A DNA stretch of 64,000 nt from Methylobacterium aquaticum (GCF_016804325.1 NZ_CP043627.1:1101001-1165000); one strand, 5' to 3'; positions 49,940 through 59,939 are shown, counted from the stretch's first letter. Numbers and translations: made by a program. Notes: a model not told the origin generated them from the letters alone.

Positions 49940-49979
49940 GAACGCAACCCTTGTCGGAGACCAGAGGAGGGGCGGGGCA

Positions 49980-50906
49980 TCAGGCGCGCTGGCCTTGCCG
50001 GGTGAGGAGGCCGAGGAGGCCCGAGGGCACGAACAGGATCACCGCCAGCGCCGCGGCCGAGACCACGAAGGTCGAGAGCGAGCCGAGCGGCCGCAGGATC
50101 TCGCCGGCGGCGATCAGGAACACCGCGCCGAGCACGCCGCCGACGATGGTGCGCCGCCCGCCGAGCACCGCCCCGATGATGACCTGGACGCCGACCGAGA
50201 CGTCGACCAGCGTGCCGACCGAGGCGGTGCCCATGTAGAAGACGAACAGCGCACCGGCGAGACCGGAGAACACCGCGCTGACGCAGAATGCCGCGAGCTT
50301 GTGCTTGGCGACGTTGAAGCCCAAGGCGCCCGCCTCGACCGGGTCCTGCCCGCTCGCCTGGAGGATCAGCCCGACCGGCGAGACCGCGATGGCGTAGAGG
50401 ATCAGCCCGCTCACCCCCATGAAGCCGAGCGCGATCCAGTAATTGGTGGCCGCGTCGATGCTGATGACGTCCGGCACCGTCAGGCCGATCTCGCCGCCGG
50501 TGGTGTCGGCGAAGACCACGATCAGGTTTTGCAGGATCAGCACCGCCACGACGGTGGTGAGGCCGAAATACGGCCCCCGCACCCTTAGCGCCGGCAGCGC
50601 CAGGACGAGGCCGCCGATCACCGCCGCGACCGTGCCGGCCAGAAGGCACAAGGGGATGCCGACGCCGTGGCCGTTGAGGATGCCGGCGGTGTAGGCGCCC
50701 AGACCGATCAGGAAGGTCGGCCCGAAATTGACCTCGCCGGCAAAGCCGAAGAGCAGGTCCCAGGCCATCGAGAACACGCCGAAATAGTATGCGACGGTCA
50801 GGAGCCCGAGGATGTAGCCCGAGACCCAGAGCGGCAGCACGCTGGCGAGCGCGAGGCCGATCAGGCAGAGCCAGAACAGGGGATTGCGAACGGTCTTGGC
50901 GAGCAT
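49980..50906 (-). CDS. livM: Liv-type ABC permease LivM
   Basis: 308 residues, about nine TMs. Family segments: YFGVFSMAWDLLFGFAGEVN, LPALRVRGPYFGLTTVVAVL (with the GPYF coupling motif) and SVGVQVIIGAVLGGRRTIVG. Gap to the ATPase gene 40 bp, to livH 32 bp. Liv systems import branched-chain amino acids, amides, urea or aromatic acids; the ligand depends on the binding protein. Confidence 0.9.
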   Translation of the reverse strand: MLAKTVRNPLFWLCLIGLALASVLPLWVSGYILGLLTVAYYFGVFSMAWDLLFGFAGEVNFGPTFLIGLGAYTAGILNGHGVGIPLCLLAGTVAAVIGGLVLALPALRVRGPYFGLTTVVAVLILQNLIVVFADTTGGEIGLTVPDVISIDAATNYWIALGFMGVSGLILYAIAVSPVGLILQASGQDPVEAGALGFNVAKHKLAAFCVSAVFSGLAGALFVFYMGTASVGTLVDVSVGVQVIIGAVLGGRRTIVGGVLGAVFLIAAGEILRPLGSLSTFVVSAAALAVILFVPSGLLGLLTRQGQRA

Positions 50907-50938
50907 GGGGCCTGTATCCGATAAGAGAGAGCCGGGCG

Positions 50939-51814
50939 TCAGCGGCGCCCGAGCAGGCCCTGCGGGCGGACATACATCACGGCGACGAGCAGCAGCAGCG
51001 CGGGGATGGTCCGGTAGGCCGGGGAGACGAGGTAGGCGGTGAGCGTCTCGAGATAGCCGACGACGTAGGCCGCGATCAGCGAGCCCGAGACGCTGCCCAA
51101 GCCGCCCAGCACCACGATCGAGAAGGCGCTGGCGGTGAGCGGGCCGACGCTGTAGCTCGACACGCCGAGGAACTGGCCGAGCAGCACGCCCGCGATGCCG
51201 GCGAGCACGCCGTAGATGAGCCAGATCGCGACGTAGATCTTCGACAGTTCGAACCCGAGGAGGGTGACGCCGCGGGGATTCATCGAGGCGGCCAGCAGCA
51301 CCTTGCCGGTGCGGGTGCGGTTCACCAGCAGCCACAACAGCCCGATCGTCGCCCAGCACACCACCGCCGTGAAGACCTGGTTCCACGGCGTGCGCACGCC
51401 CGCGATGGTCACCACGCCCTCGACGATCGGCATCACCGTCTTGGCGTTGCTGGTGAACAGGTAGGCGATGAACTCCTGGATCATGATGCCCCAGAGCAGC
51501 GTGCCGGTGAGGATGAAGATCTCCTTCTCCTCCGGCGGGATCGCCCGGGACTTGTCGATGGGACGCACGACGACGCCGTAGGTGGCCAGCGTGAGAGCTG
51601 TGCAGACGACGATGCCGGTCGCCGCACCGGCATAGGAGCCGAGGCCGAACTCGCTCGACGCCGCCCAGGCCACCACCGCGGCGGTGACCATCAGCGCCCC
51701 GTGCGAGAGGTTGAGCACGCCCGAGACGCCGAAGATGAGGGTGAAGCCGGTGGCGCCGAGCGCGTAGAGCGCCGAGATGGCGAAGCCGTCGATGAGGATC
51801 TGGATCGCGGTCAT
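50939..51814 (-). CDS. livH: Liv-type ABC permease LivH
   Basis: 291 residues from ATG 51814 (MTAIQILIDGFAISALYALG), preceded by GAGCC. About eight TMs; landmarks ATGFTLIFGVSGVLNLSHGA (the NLSHG motif of LivH) and SAFSIVVLGGLGSVSGSLIA. A longer frame upstream reads into repeat D2 and is rejected as start. Confidence 0.9.
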   Translation of the reverse strand: MTAIQILIDGFAISALYALGATGFTLIFGVSGVLNLSHGALMVTAAVVAWAASSEFGLGSYAGAATGIVVCTALTLATYGVVVRPIDKSRAIPPEEKEIFILTGTLLWGIMIQEFIAYLFTSNAKTVMPIVEGVVTIAGVRTPWNQVFTAVVCWATIGLLWLLVNRTRTGKVLLAASMNPRGVTLLGFELSKIYVAIWLIYGVLAGIAGVLLGQFLGVSSYSVGPLTASAFSIVVLGGLGSVSGSLIAAYVVGYLETLTAYLVSPAYRTIPALLLLVAVMYVRPQGLLGRR

Positions 51815-51856
51815 GGGGCTCGCGGGGAAGAGGAGGGGGCGAGGCGCGCGCAAGAT

Positions 51857-52008
51857 CTCCCCTCTCCCGTTTGGGAGAGGGGTTGGGGGTGAGGGTGACA
51901 CGCTTCAGTGTGAAACGCTGAGCGTCGTGCTGGCCGCTCTAGGCTGAGTGCCGAACTCAGAACCGTATCACCCTCACCCCTACCCCTCTCCCAAACGGGA
52001 GAGGGGAT
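51857..52008. repeat. Palindromic intergenic repeat, family D copy 2
   Basis: About 150 bp. Left arm CCCCTCTCCCGTTTGGGAGA and GGGGTGAGGGTGA pairs over about 38 bp with TCACCCTCACCCC and CTCTCCCAAACGGGAGAGGG on the right. The middle 70 bp is unique. It interrupts the transporter genes between the binding-protein gene and livH. Confidence 0.82.
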
Positions 52009-52046
52009 CCCGCGTCGGCTGGATCAGGGTCGATCAATGGGGGCGT

Positions 52047-53312
52047 TTAGTTCGCCGCCGTCCCGGCCTTGACGAAGCTCGGGAACGTGATCTTCCCGTT
52101 GGCCACGGTCGGAGGCCAGATCGCCAGCTGCTTGCCGTCCTGCCACTGCATCATCATGCCCGACACGAGGCCGGGGCCGTACTTGATCGAGTGGGTGAAC
52201 TCGTCGTCCTTGCCGTAGAACTGGATGCGCCCGAGGGTGCCTTCCCAGTCGGTCTTCTCGAGCGCGTCGACGAGCTTGTCGGGATCGGTCGAGCCGGCCC
52301 GCTTCACCGCATCGGCGATGTAGTAGACCTCGTCATAGGCCGTGTAGCCGGCATATCCCGGATAGCTGCCGTACTTGGCCTTGAAGGCTTCGGCAAACGG
52401 CGCGGTCTTCGGCGTGACGGTGGTGCCGGGGGCGGCGAACATCTCGAACAGCACGCCCTCGGTGGCGCCGTTCGTCTCTTTCCAGAAGGTCGAGTTCGTC
52501 GCCTGCGAGGCGATGCCGATCATCGGGATCGGCACCTGCTGGCTGCGCCACTGCACCGTCGGCTGCACGCCGACATGCGAGATGCCGGTGACGATCACGT
52601 CGGGCTTGGCGCCCTCGATGCGGCTGAAGATCGGATTGAAGTCGGTGGTGCTCGGCGAGAACCGGATATGGTCGAGCACCTTCAGCCCGACCTTCGGCAG
52701 GCACTCCTTGTAGCCCTCGTCCAGGGGCTTCGTCCACGCAGCATCCTCGCTCATGATCACGGCGGTTTTCATCTGCCGGCCCTCGACCAGGATCGCCTTG
52801 GCGGCGTCGCAGACCGCCTGCGACTGCGCCTTCGAGGTCAGGTAGCCGTGGAAGGAGTACTTGTTGCGGGCGTAGTCCTTGTGGACGTTGAGCGGGATCT
52901 CGTTCGAGGCGGCGCCGGGGGTGATGAAGGGCAGCTTCAGCCGGGCCGACCAGGGCTGGAGTGCCAGCACCACCTCGCTGATGTAGCTGGCGATGACCGC
53001 GTGGGCCTTGTCCTCGCTCGCCGCGCGCTGGAAGGCGCGGACCGAGTCGGCGGCCGAGCTCTTGTTGTCGTAAGCGATGATCTCGATCTTGCGCCCGTCC
53101 ATCCCGCCCTTGGCGTTGATCTCGTCGGCGGCGAGCTGCGCGGCCTGGGGAATCGACGCCCCGGCGATGGCCTGCGCCTCCGCGATCACCGCGATGCGGA
53201 TCGGGTCCGCGGCCTGAACCGTCGAGAGCGAGGCATTGGCGGCCAACAGAATCGTTGAGCCAAGCAACGCGCGGACGAGCCGCCGCCTGGCGACGGATGC
53301 GCATTCCAGCAT
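52047..53312 (-). CDS. Liv-type periplasmic binding protein
   Basis: 421 residues. ATG 53312 after GAAGAGGGAA; signal peptide LVRALLGSTILLAANASLST, cleavage near VQAADP. The type I binding fold is clear: IRIAVIAEAQAIAGASIPQA, AADEINAKGGMDGRKIEIIA, and the hinge YAGYTAYDEVYYIADAVKRA. The ligand-pocket region SYISEVVLALQPWSARLKLP differs from LivK. Substrate not readable. Probably loads the LivHM-GF transporter encoded downstream. Confidence 0.88.
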   Translation of the reverse strand: MLECASVARRRLVRALLGSTILLAANASLSTVQAADPIRIAVIAEAQAIAGASIPQAAQLAADEINAKGGMDGRKIEIIAYDNKSSAADSVRAFQRAASEDKAHAVIASYISEVVLALQPWSARLKLPFITPGAASNEIPLNVHKDYARNKYSFHGYLTSKAQSQAVCDAAKAILVEGRQMKTAVIMSEDAAWTKPLDEGYKECLPKVGLKVLDHIRFSPSTTDFNPIFSRIEGAKPDVIVTGISHVGVQPTVQWRSQQVPIPMIGIASQATNSTFWKETNGATEGVLFEMFAAPGTTVTPKTAPFAEAFKAKYGSYPGYAGYTAYDEVYYIADAVKRAGSTDPDKLVDALEKTDWEGTLGRIQFYGKDDEFTHSIKYGPGLVSGMMMQWQDGKQLAIWPPTVANGKITFPSFVKAGTAAN

Positions 53313-53464
53313 GACGTTCCCTCTTCCGGCCGCTGTTTGATTGATGGCGTCGCGGCTCGGAGGGAGAGTGTAGCGGGAGCTTGTTAGATCACAAGCGGTT
53401 GATCGGAGACCTGGGAAGGCGGGCGGCGAGCCATCGCGTGGGTGCATGGCTGCCGCCGCCCGTC

Positions 53465-54072
53465 TCACCCCGCATTGGCCGGCACCCGCCACGGCGCCTC
53501 CGCTCTCACGCGGGCCTCGTAGGCCGCGATGGCCTCGGCGTGCTCGAGCGTCAGCGCCACGTCGTCGAGCCCCTCGACGAGGCAGCGCTTCTTGAACGGG
53601 TCGATCTCGAAGGGAATCGCTCGGCCGTCCGGGTCGGTTACGGTCTGGGCCGGCAGGTCGACCGTGACGGTGGCGCCGGGTTCCGCCTTGAGCCGCCCGC
53701 GCAGGGCCGCCACCGCCTCCTCGGGCAGGGTCACGGTGAGCAGCCCGTTCTTGGCGGCGTTCGACGCGAAGATGTCGCCGAAGCTCGGGGCGATCACGCA
53801 GCGGAGGCCGCCATCGACGAGCGCGTAGACCGCGCCCTCCCGCGACGAGCCGCAGCCGAAGTTGCGGTCGGTCACCAGGATGCCGGCGCCGGCGTAGGGG
53901 GGGCGTCGAGGGCGGCGGCCTCGCCGCGGCGGCGCTCGTCGTGAAACAGGAAGTTGCCGTAGCCGGCGCTGCGCGGCTTCTTCAGGAAGCGGGCGGGCAG
54001 GATCTGGTCGGTGTCGATGTTGGCGACATCGAGGGGCACCGCGACGGCCTGGAGGGTCGTGAAGGGCTGCAT
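53465..54072 (-). CDS. leuD: LeuD-type small subunit of an aconitase-family hydro-lyase (one-base frameshift)
   Basis: Frame one (ATG 54072) has VAVPLDVANIDTDQILPARF, breaking after ALDAP in a run of seven G (53897-53903; eight are needed). Frame two resumes LVTDRNFGCGSSREGAVYAL and IAPSFGDIFASNAAKNGLLT, ending PANAG. Restored length 202 residues. The swivelling domain closes over the substrate held by LeuC. It starts one base after the leuC stop. Annotated by family; a catabolic isomerase or hydratase is likely given the context. Confidence 0.88.
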
Positions 54073-54073
54073 G

Positions 54074-55479
54074 TCAGCTTCTCCCGAGGCGGCGGATGTC
54101 GGTGAGGCGGCCGGTGACGGCGGCCGCCGCCGCCATGGCCGGGCTCATCAGGTGGGTGCGGGCATTCGGGCCCTGGCGGCCCGGGAAGTTGCGGTTGGTG
54201 GTCGAGGCGCAGCGCTCGCCCGCCGGCACGAGGTCGCCGTTGATGCCGACGCACATCGAGCAGCCCGGCTCGCCCCATTCGAGGCCGGCCGCGCGAAACA
54301 CCTGGTCGAGCCCTTCCGCTTCGGCCTGGCGCCGCACCGGGCCGGAGCCCGGCACGACGAGGCCGGGCACCCGCGCCGTCTGGCCGCGCAGCACGCCGGC
54401 CGCGGCGCGCAGGTCCTCGATGCGGGAATTGGTGCAGGAGCCGATGAACACCCGGTCGATCGCGACCGATTCGAGCGGCGTGCCGGGGGTGAGGCCCATA
54501 TAGTCGAGCATCGTCCGCATCTGCCCGGCCTTGGTCGGATCGGCTTCCGCGCCCGGATCCGGCACCGCGGCGGTGACGGGAAGCGCGGTCTCGGGGCTGG
54601 TACCCCAGGTGACGGTCGGGGCGATGGTGCTCGCATCCAGCGTCACCTCGCGGTCGAACCGGGCACCGTCGTCGCTCGGCAGGTCTCGCCAGGCCGCGAC
54701 CGCCCGGTCGAACAGGGCGCCCTTCGGCGCGTAGGTCCGGCCTTCGAGAAAGGCGAAGGTGGTGTCGTCGGGGGCGATCATCCCGGCTCGGGCGCCGGCC
54801 TCGATCGACATGTTGCAGATGGTGAGCCGCCCCTCCATCGACAGGCCACGGATCGCGCTGCCGGCATATTCGAGCACGTGCCCGACGGCGCCGCCGGCTC
54901 CGATCACCGCGATGATCGCCAGGATCACGTCCTTGGCGGTGACGTGGGGCCGAGCACGCCGTCGATGCCGACCCGCAGGGTCTTGGGCCGGCGCTGCCAG
55001 AGCGCTTGCGTCGCCAGAACGTGCGCCACCTCCGTCGCGCCGATGCCGAAGCCGAGCGCCCCGAAGGCGCCGTGGGTCGAGGTGTGGGAATCGCCGCAGA
55101 CGACCGTGAGGCCCGGCAGCGTCAGGCCCTGCTCCGGCGCGAGAACGTGGACGATCCCTTGCGCCCGGTCGTCGAGGCCGAAATGCCGGATGTTGTGCTT
55201 GCCCGCATTGGCGGCGAGCGTCGAGACCATGTTGGCGATCTCGGGGTCCGGGATCGGCCCCTGGCGGTCGCGGGACGGGACGTAGTGGTCGGCGACCGCG
55301 AAGGTCAGCTCCGGCCGCCGGATCGGCCGGCCGGCATGGTCGAGCATGCCGAAGGCGTGGAACGAACCCTCATGGAGCAGGTGCCGGTCGATGGCGAGGA
55401 GCGCCTGCCCGTCGGGGCGGGTCGCCATGACGTGGGCGTCCCAGACCTTGTCGAGGAGGGTGCGGGGTTGCGGGGTCAT
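54074..55479 (-). CDS. leuC: LeuC-type large subunit of an aconitase-family hydro-lyase (one-base frameshift)
   Basis: Frame one (ATG 55479) has [35 protein letters not shown] and [20 protein letters not shown]. It breaks after DGVLGP at a GGGG run (54946-54949) and resumes [19 protein letters not shown]. Fe-S cluster cysteines are present in [17 protein letters not shown] and [12 protein letters not shown]. Restored length 468 residues. Sequence differs from the usual alphaproteobacterial leucine-pathway LeuC in several conserved segments, and no leuA or leuB is nearby. It is probably a paralogue used in catabolism (for instance hydrating a maleate-type double bond), not leucine synthesis. 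Confidence 0.85.
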
Positions 55480-55641
55480 CGGGCGTCCTCCGCCGTGTTG
55501 TTGTTGTCGAGAATGACGAAGCCCTCGCCGCTTTCCCGGATGACCACAGCGAAGTGGACGAAGTTCCGAAGAAGGGAGGGGGTGTGACAGGGCATGATCA
55601 AGAGCCTGTTCGACGCGTTCGACCGTGCTTTGATCCTCCAT

Positions 55642-55783
55642 CGTCATCCTGGGGCTCGCCGCAGGCGAGAACCCGGGATCCATAACCGCCGACGGGGCAG
55701 GATGAAGCGGGACACCGACAGTCTCGTCCGGCACCGTCGGCGGCTATGGATCCCGGGTTCCGCTTCGCGGCCCCAGGATGACG
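55642..55783. repeat. Palindromic intergenic repeat, family A copy 2
   Basis: About 140 bp, ends CGTCATCCTGGGGCTCGCC and GGCCCCAGGATGACG, inner GAACCCGGGATCC / GGATCCCGGGTTCC, centre unique. It is the main content of the 367-bp gap between the FAD oxidoreductase gene and leuC. Confidence 0.83.
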
Positions 55784-55846
55784 CGGTGGGTAGAACAGTC
55801 GTTGCGATTCATCGCACAGGTCCGGGAGATGGTGAGGCGCTGTGAT

Positions 55847-57241
55847 CTAACAAACCCCCATCGCCCCCGCCGCTTGGCCCGCGATGCGCCCGAGCGCCAC
55901 GGCGGCCAAGAGCCCGTTGCCCGAGAGATACCCCCCGGGCCCCGTCCCCGAAACGCCACAGGCGGCGCCCCCCGCCGCGAACAGGTTCGGGATCGGCGCG
56001 CCGTCTTGCGTCAGCACCCGCGCGTCGTGATCGACCACGAGGCCGCCTTGCGTATGGAACAGCGCCCCGGTCACCCGGACCGCCCGGTAGGGAGCGGTCA
56101 GCGCCGGCACGCCCGCGAAGGAGCGCCCGAACCCGTCCCGTCCCCCCTCGCGCTTCAGCGCCTCGACCTCGGCGAGCGTGGCCTCCAGCGCCGCCTCCGG
56201 CAGGTGCAGCCGCGCCGCGAGCTCGGCGATCGTGTCCGCCGCGACGATCGCCCCGGCGGCCTCGGCCCGGCGGAAATCCTCGAACTGGCGGGCGATCGCC
56301 GCGATGCGTTCGTCGAACACCGTGACGGCGAGGCCGTCGGGCTGGCGCAGCACTTCCGCCGCCTGCTCGGAATAGCCCTTGCTCTCGTTCGAGAACCGGC
56401 GCCCCTCCAGGTTCACCTGGAACCCGCCCTCGGTGACCGTGGCCCAGGTGATCAGGATGCCATGCGGATGCGCCACCGAGCCGTGGCCCTGGTGGCCCGA
56501 GAGGTGGCGGGTCGCCGCCCCCAGGGCCTCGCCCCAGAGCAGTGCGTCGCCCTGGTTGCCCTCGTGGCCGAAATAGAGGGCGCCGGCGAGGTCCGGCACG
56601 TGCTGCGCCACCAGGGCCTTGTTGCCGCCATAGCCGTTGCAGGCGAGCACCAGGGCTCCACAGGCGACGCGCTCGCGCGAGCCGTCGGGGCGCATGAGGC
56701 TGAAGCCCCGGATCGCGTCGCCCTCCCGGTACAGCGTCTCGACGACGGCCTCGCACAGGATCGGGATACCCGTTTCCTCGACGGCGCGTGCGAGCCGATC
56801 GACCAGTTCCTCCCCCGACCGGCTCGGCAGGCCGTGCATGCGGTTCGCCGAATGGCCCGGATAGCGGAAGTCGGTGATGACCGAGAAGGGCAGGCCGTGG
56901 CTGTCCGCGAGCCATTCGAGCGCCGGGCCGACGCTGCCGGCGAGGCGCGCGACGAGGGCCGGATCGGGCTCGTCCTTGGCCTTCGCCATGATGTCGGCGG
57001 CAAACAAGGTCGGGCTGTCCTCCAGGCCGGCCTCGCGCTGCCAGCGGGTGCCGGGGGCCGGGATCAGCCCGGCCGAGAGGGCGGTGGAGCCGCGGGGCAC
57101 GGGATCGCGCTCGATCACCAGCACCTCGGCCCCGGCCTCGTGCGCGGCCAGCGCCGCCACCAGCCCGGCGGCACCGGCCCCGATCACCGCGACCGGGACC
57201 TCGATGTCGAAGGCGACTCCCTTGGCGGATTCGACCCTCAT
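55847..57241 (-). CDS. FAD-dependent oxidoreductase, fumarate reductase/TcuA-like
   Basis: 464 residues from ATG 57241. FAD site VPVAVIGAGAAGLVAALAAH, then STALSAGLIPAPGTRWQ, the capping-domain catalytic region GFGRSFAGVPALTAPYRAV and the C-terminal NLFAAGGAACGVSGTGPGG and YLSGNGLLAAVALGRIAGQA. This is the flavoprotein family of soluble fumarate reductases, tricarballylate and ketosteroid dehydrogenases, acting on saturated/unsaturated acid pairs. Its start overlaps the preceding stop in ATGA. Likely forms or reduces a C=C bond in the pathway intermediate. Confidence 0.82.
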   Translation of the reverse strand: MRVESAKGVAFDIEVPVAVIGAGAAGLVAALAAHEAGAEVLVIERDPVPRGSTALSAGLIPAPGTRWQREAGLEDSPTLFAADIMAKAKDEPDPALVARLAGSVGPALEWLADSHGLPFSVITDFRYPGHSANRMHGLPSRSGEELVDRLARAVEETGIPILCEAVVETLYREGDAIRGFSLMRPDGSRERVACGALVLACNGYGGNKALVAQHVPDLAGALYFGHEGNQGDALLWGEALGAATRHLSGHQGHGSVAHPHGILITWATVTEGGFQVNLEGRRFSNESKGYSEQAAEVLRQPDGLAVTVFDERIAAIARQFEDFRRAEAAGAIVAADTIAELAARLHLPEAALEATLAEVEALKREGGRDGFGRSFAGVPALTAPYRAVRVTGALFHTQGGLVVDHDARVLTQDGAPIPNLFAAGGAACGVSGTGPGGYLSGNGLLAAVALGRIAGQAAGAMGVC

Positions 57242-57876
57242 GCGGGCAGCTCCGCCGAAATCTCTGCCAGGATCTCCGCGACCGCGGCAACGCGGCAGAC
57301 GGGTTTCAGCGCGTCGATCGCGGTCCGGTGCACGGCGGGCGAGAAGGCCGCGCAGGCATCCGACAGCACGGTCACCGAGAAATCGCGGACATGGGCGTCG
57401 CGCACCGTCGAGGCGACGCCGCCATTGGTGACGATGCCCGAGACCAGCAGCCGCTCGATCCCCGCCTTGCGCAGGACCCATTCGAGCCGGGTCATGTAGA
57501 AGGCCGAGTAGGCGACCTTCTCGACCGTGAGGTCCGCCGGCTGGAGTTCGTCCACCAGCGCGTGGCCCCAGTCGCCGGGCAAGAAGTCGCCCCGCTTCAG
57601 GAACGGCCGCAATTCGCGCAGGTGGGGCGAGATCATCGGCTCGCCGCCCTTGCCCGGCACCAGGGTGAAGTGGGTCGAGACGATGAACCCGCCGCGCGCC
57701 CGGATCAGCTCGGCGAGCGGCCGAACGGTGGCCGGCACCGCGGCGATCTCGGGCGCGGACTGCCCGGCCCGGCCATAGGCGCCGTCCGGGTGCAGGAAGT
57801 CGTTCTGGAGATCGCAGATCAGCAGCGCCGTGCGCTCCATCGGGATCGGGGCATGGCTCATGCGAACTTGGCTCAT
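57238..57876 (-). CDS. Isochorismatase-fold cysteine hydrolase homologue lacking the Cys
   Basis: 212 residues. Start 57876 is fixed by a 4-bp ATGA overlap with the hyuA stop. The fold's Asp (LLICDLQNDFLHPDG) and Lys (LTVEKVAYSAFYMT) are present. The segment that normally reads TN-V-C-V-ES-T-RDA reads IVTNGGVASTVRDAHVRDF, so the nucleophilic Cys is Gly. EntB-type isochorismatases also lack the Cys, and this TNGG subgroup is seen elsewhere, so the protein may use water directly or act on another bond. Context suggests an amide or carbamoyl substrate. Confidence 0.82.
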   Translation of the reverse strand: MSQVRMSHAPIPMERTALLICDLQNDFLHPDGAYGRAGQSAPEIAAVPATVRPLAELIRARGGFIVSTHFTLVPGKGGEPMISPHLRELRPFLKRGDFLPGDWGHALVDELQPADLTVEKVAYSAFYMTRLEWVLRKAGIERLLVSGIVTNGGVASTVRDAHVRDFSVTVLSDACAAFSPAVHRTAIDALKPVCRVAAVAEILAEISAELPA

Positions 57877-59939
57877 GCGGGGGCTCCCGTGCGGGTGACG
57901 ACCACGTTGCCGAGCCGGTCGACCCGGGCCGTCAGGTCGGGATCGACCACGGTGGTGGCGTCGGGCTGCTCCAGGATCGCCGGGCCGGGGATCTCGGCGC
58001 CGACCGGCAGCGCGAGCCGGGCGTAGACCGCCGCCTCGTGCCAGGCGCCGGCAAACCAGACCGGCCGGCTGCCGGTGCGGGCGGTCTCCAGGGAGGCGTC
58101 CGCCCCCGGCGCGAGGGCGGCGAGGTCGAAATGCGGCCGCCGGCCGATCGCGGCGGTGCGCAGGTTGACGATCCGGGTGCCCAACCCCGGCAGCAGGCGG
58201 CTGAACGAGGTGCGGTAGGCCGCCTCGAACGCCTGCTGGATGATCGCCGGGGTGATGCCGGTGGTGCCGTCCTTCACCGTCACCGGCAGCGCCACCGCGA
58301 CGGTATGGGTCTGGCCGACATAGTGCATGTCGAGCTCGAACACCGTGTCGATCCGCGAGACGGTGAGGCCGGCGGCCTCGACGACCTCGCGGGCAGCGTC
58401 GGCTTCCGCCACCATCCGCCGGTCGAGGGCGGCGGCGTCGAGGTTCGACAGCGACAGGTTGAGGGTCTGGACATGGTCGTGGCGGATATCGGCGATGACG
58501 CAGCCGAGCGCCGAGGTGACGCCCGGATAGCGCGGCACGAGCGCGCCGCGCAGGCCCACATCCTTGATCAGCGCGCCGACATGGAGCGCACCGCCGCCGC
58601 CGAACGGCACCGCTGCGAACTTCTGCGGATCGTGGCCGCGCTCGATCGAGACGAGGCGGATCGCGCCGGCCATCTTGCCGTCGGCGACGCGCACGATGGC
58701 TTCGGCCGCCGCCATCACGTCGAGGCCGAGCGGGGCTGCGACATGCTCGTGGATCGCGGCCTTGGCCGCCTCGACGTCGAGGCGCTTCAGCGCCCCGCCG
58801 ATCGGCCGCTCGGCGTTGATGCGGCCGAGCACCACGTTGGCGTCGGTGAGCGTCGGGCGGGTGTTGCCCTGGCCGTAGCAGACCGGGCCGGGCCGCGAGC
58901 CGGCGCTCTCCGGCCCGACCTGGAGCAGGCCGCCGGCATCGACATGGGCGATCGAGCCGCCGCCGGCGCCGATCGTGCTGATCTCGATCATCGGCGTGCG
59001 GATGACGAGGCCGAAATCGATCGTCGTCTGGGCGGCCAAGGCCGTCTCGCCCTCGACCACCAGCGACACGTCGAAGGAGGTGCCGCCGAGATCGCCCGTG
59101 ATCACGTTCGGGAAACCGGCCTCCTTGGCGATGGCGGCGGCCGCGATGACGCCGGCCGCCGGACCCGACAGGGCGGTGCGGACGGGAAGCCGCCGGGCGG
59201 TGGCGGTCGACATCACGCCGCCGTTGGACTGGACGATGTGGAAGCGGCCCTCGAACCCCTCGGATTCCAGCGCCCGGTCGAGCTTGCCGAGATAGCTGCC
59301 GACCACCGGCTGGAGATAGGCGTTGAGCACGGTCGTCGAGGTGCGCTCGAACTCGCGGATCTCCGGCAGGATGCCGGACGAGCGCTCGACATTGGCGTTC
59401 GGCCACACGGCGGCGGCCGCTTCCATGGCCGCCCGCTCGTTCTCCGGGTTGGCGTAGGCGTTGACGAAGCAGATCGCCAGGGCCTCGGCGCCGTTGGCGA
59501 GAAGGGCGCGGGCGGCCTCCGCCACCTGGTCCGGGTTCACCGCCTCACGGATCGTGCCGTCGGCGAGCGTCCGCTCGTCGACTTCCAGCCTGAGATCGCG
59601 GTCGACCACGGGGACGAAGTCGCCCCACAGGCCCCAGGTATGGCGCCGGTCGCGGCGGCGCATCTCCAGCACGTCGCGAAAGCCGCGGGTGGTGATGAGG
59701 CCGATTCGGGCGCCCTTGCGCTCCAGCAGCGCGTTGGTGCCCACCGTCGTCCCGTGGACGATCGAGGCGAGGCCGGCGACCGGGCCGAACCCTTTCAGGC
59801 CGGCGAGGAAGCCCACCGCCTCGTCGCCGCGGTTCGACGGGACCTTGCCGGTCTGGAAGCGGCCGGCGGCCTCGTCGTAATAGAACAGGTCGGTGAAGGT
59901 GCCGCCGACATCGACGCCGACGATGGCGCGGGGGGTCAT
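57873..59939 (-). CDS. hyuA: Hydantoinase/oxoprolinase-family subunit A
   Basis: 688 residues. ATP-binding fold of the ASKHA type: IVGVDVGGTFTDLFYYDEAA, IVHGTTVGTNALLERKGARI, GDLGGTSFDVSLVVEGE and IGAGGGSIAHVDAGGLLQVG. Family members hydrolyse N-methylhydantoin or 5-oxoproline with ATP, or carboxylate acetone-type substrates. The start overlaps the hyuB stop in ATGA, so A and B are coupled and form a complex. Confidence 0.92.
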   Translation of the reverse strand: MTPRAIVGVDVGGTFTDLFYYDEAAGRFQTGKVPSNRGDEAVGFLAGLKGFGPVAGLASIVHGTTVGTNALLERKGARIGLITTRGFRDVLEMRRRDRRHTWGLWGDFVPVVDRDLRLEVDERTLADGTIREAVNPDQVAEAARALLANGAEALAICFVNAYANPENERAAMEAAAAVWPNANVERSSGILPEIREFERTSTTVLNAYLQPVVGSYLGKLDRALESEGFEGRFHIVQSNGGVMSTATARRLPVRTALSGPAAGVIAAAAIAKEAGFPNVITGDLGGTSFDVSLVVEGETALAAQTTIDFGLVIRTPMIEISTIGAGGGSIAHVDAGGLLQVGPESAGSRPGPVCYGQGNTRPTLTDANVVLGRINAERPIGGALKRLDVEAAKAAIHEHVAAPLGLDVMAAAEAIVRVADGKMAGAIRLVSIERGHDPQKFAAVPFGGGGALHVGALIKDVGLRGALVPRYPGVTSALGCVIADIRHDHVQTLNLSLSNLDAAALDRRMVAEADAAREVVEAAGLTVSRIDTVFELDMHYVGQTHTVAVALPVTVKDGTTGITPAIIQQAFEAAYRTSFSRLLPGLGTRIVNLRTAAIGRRPHFDLAALAPGADASLETARTGSRPVWFAGAWHEAAVYARLALPVGAEIPGPAILEQPDATTVVDPDLTARVDRLGNVVVTRTGAPA

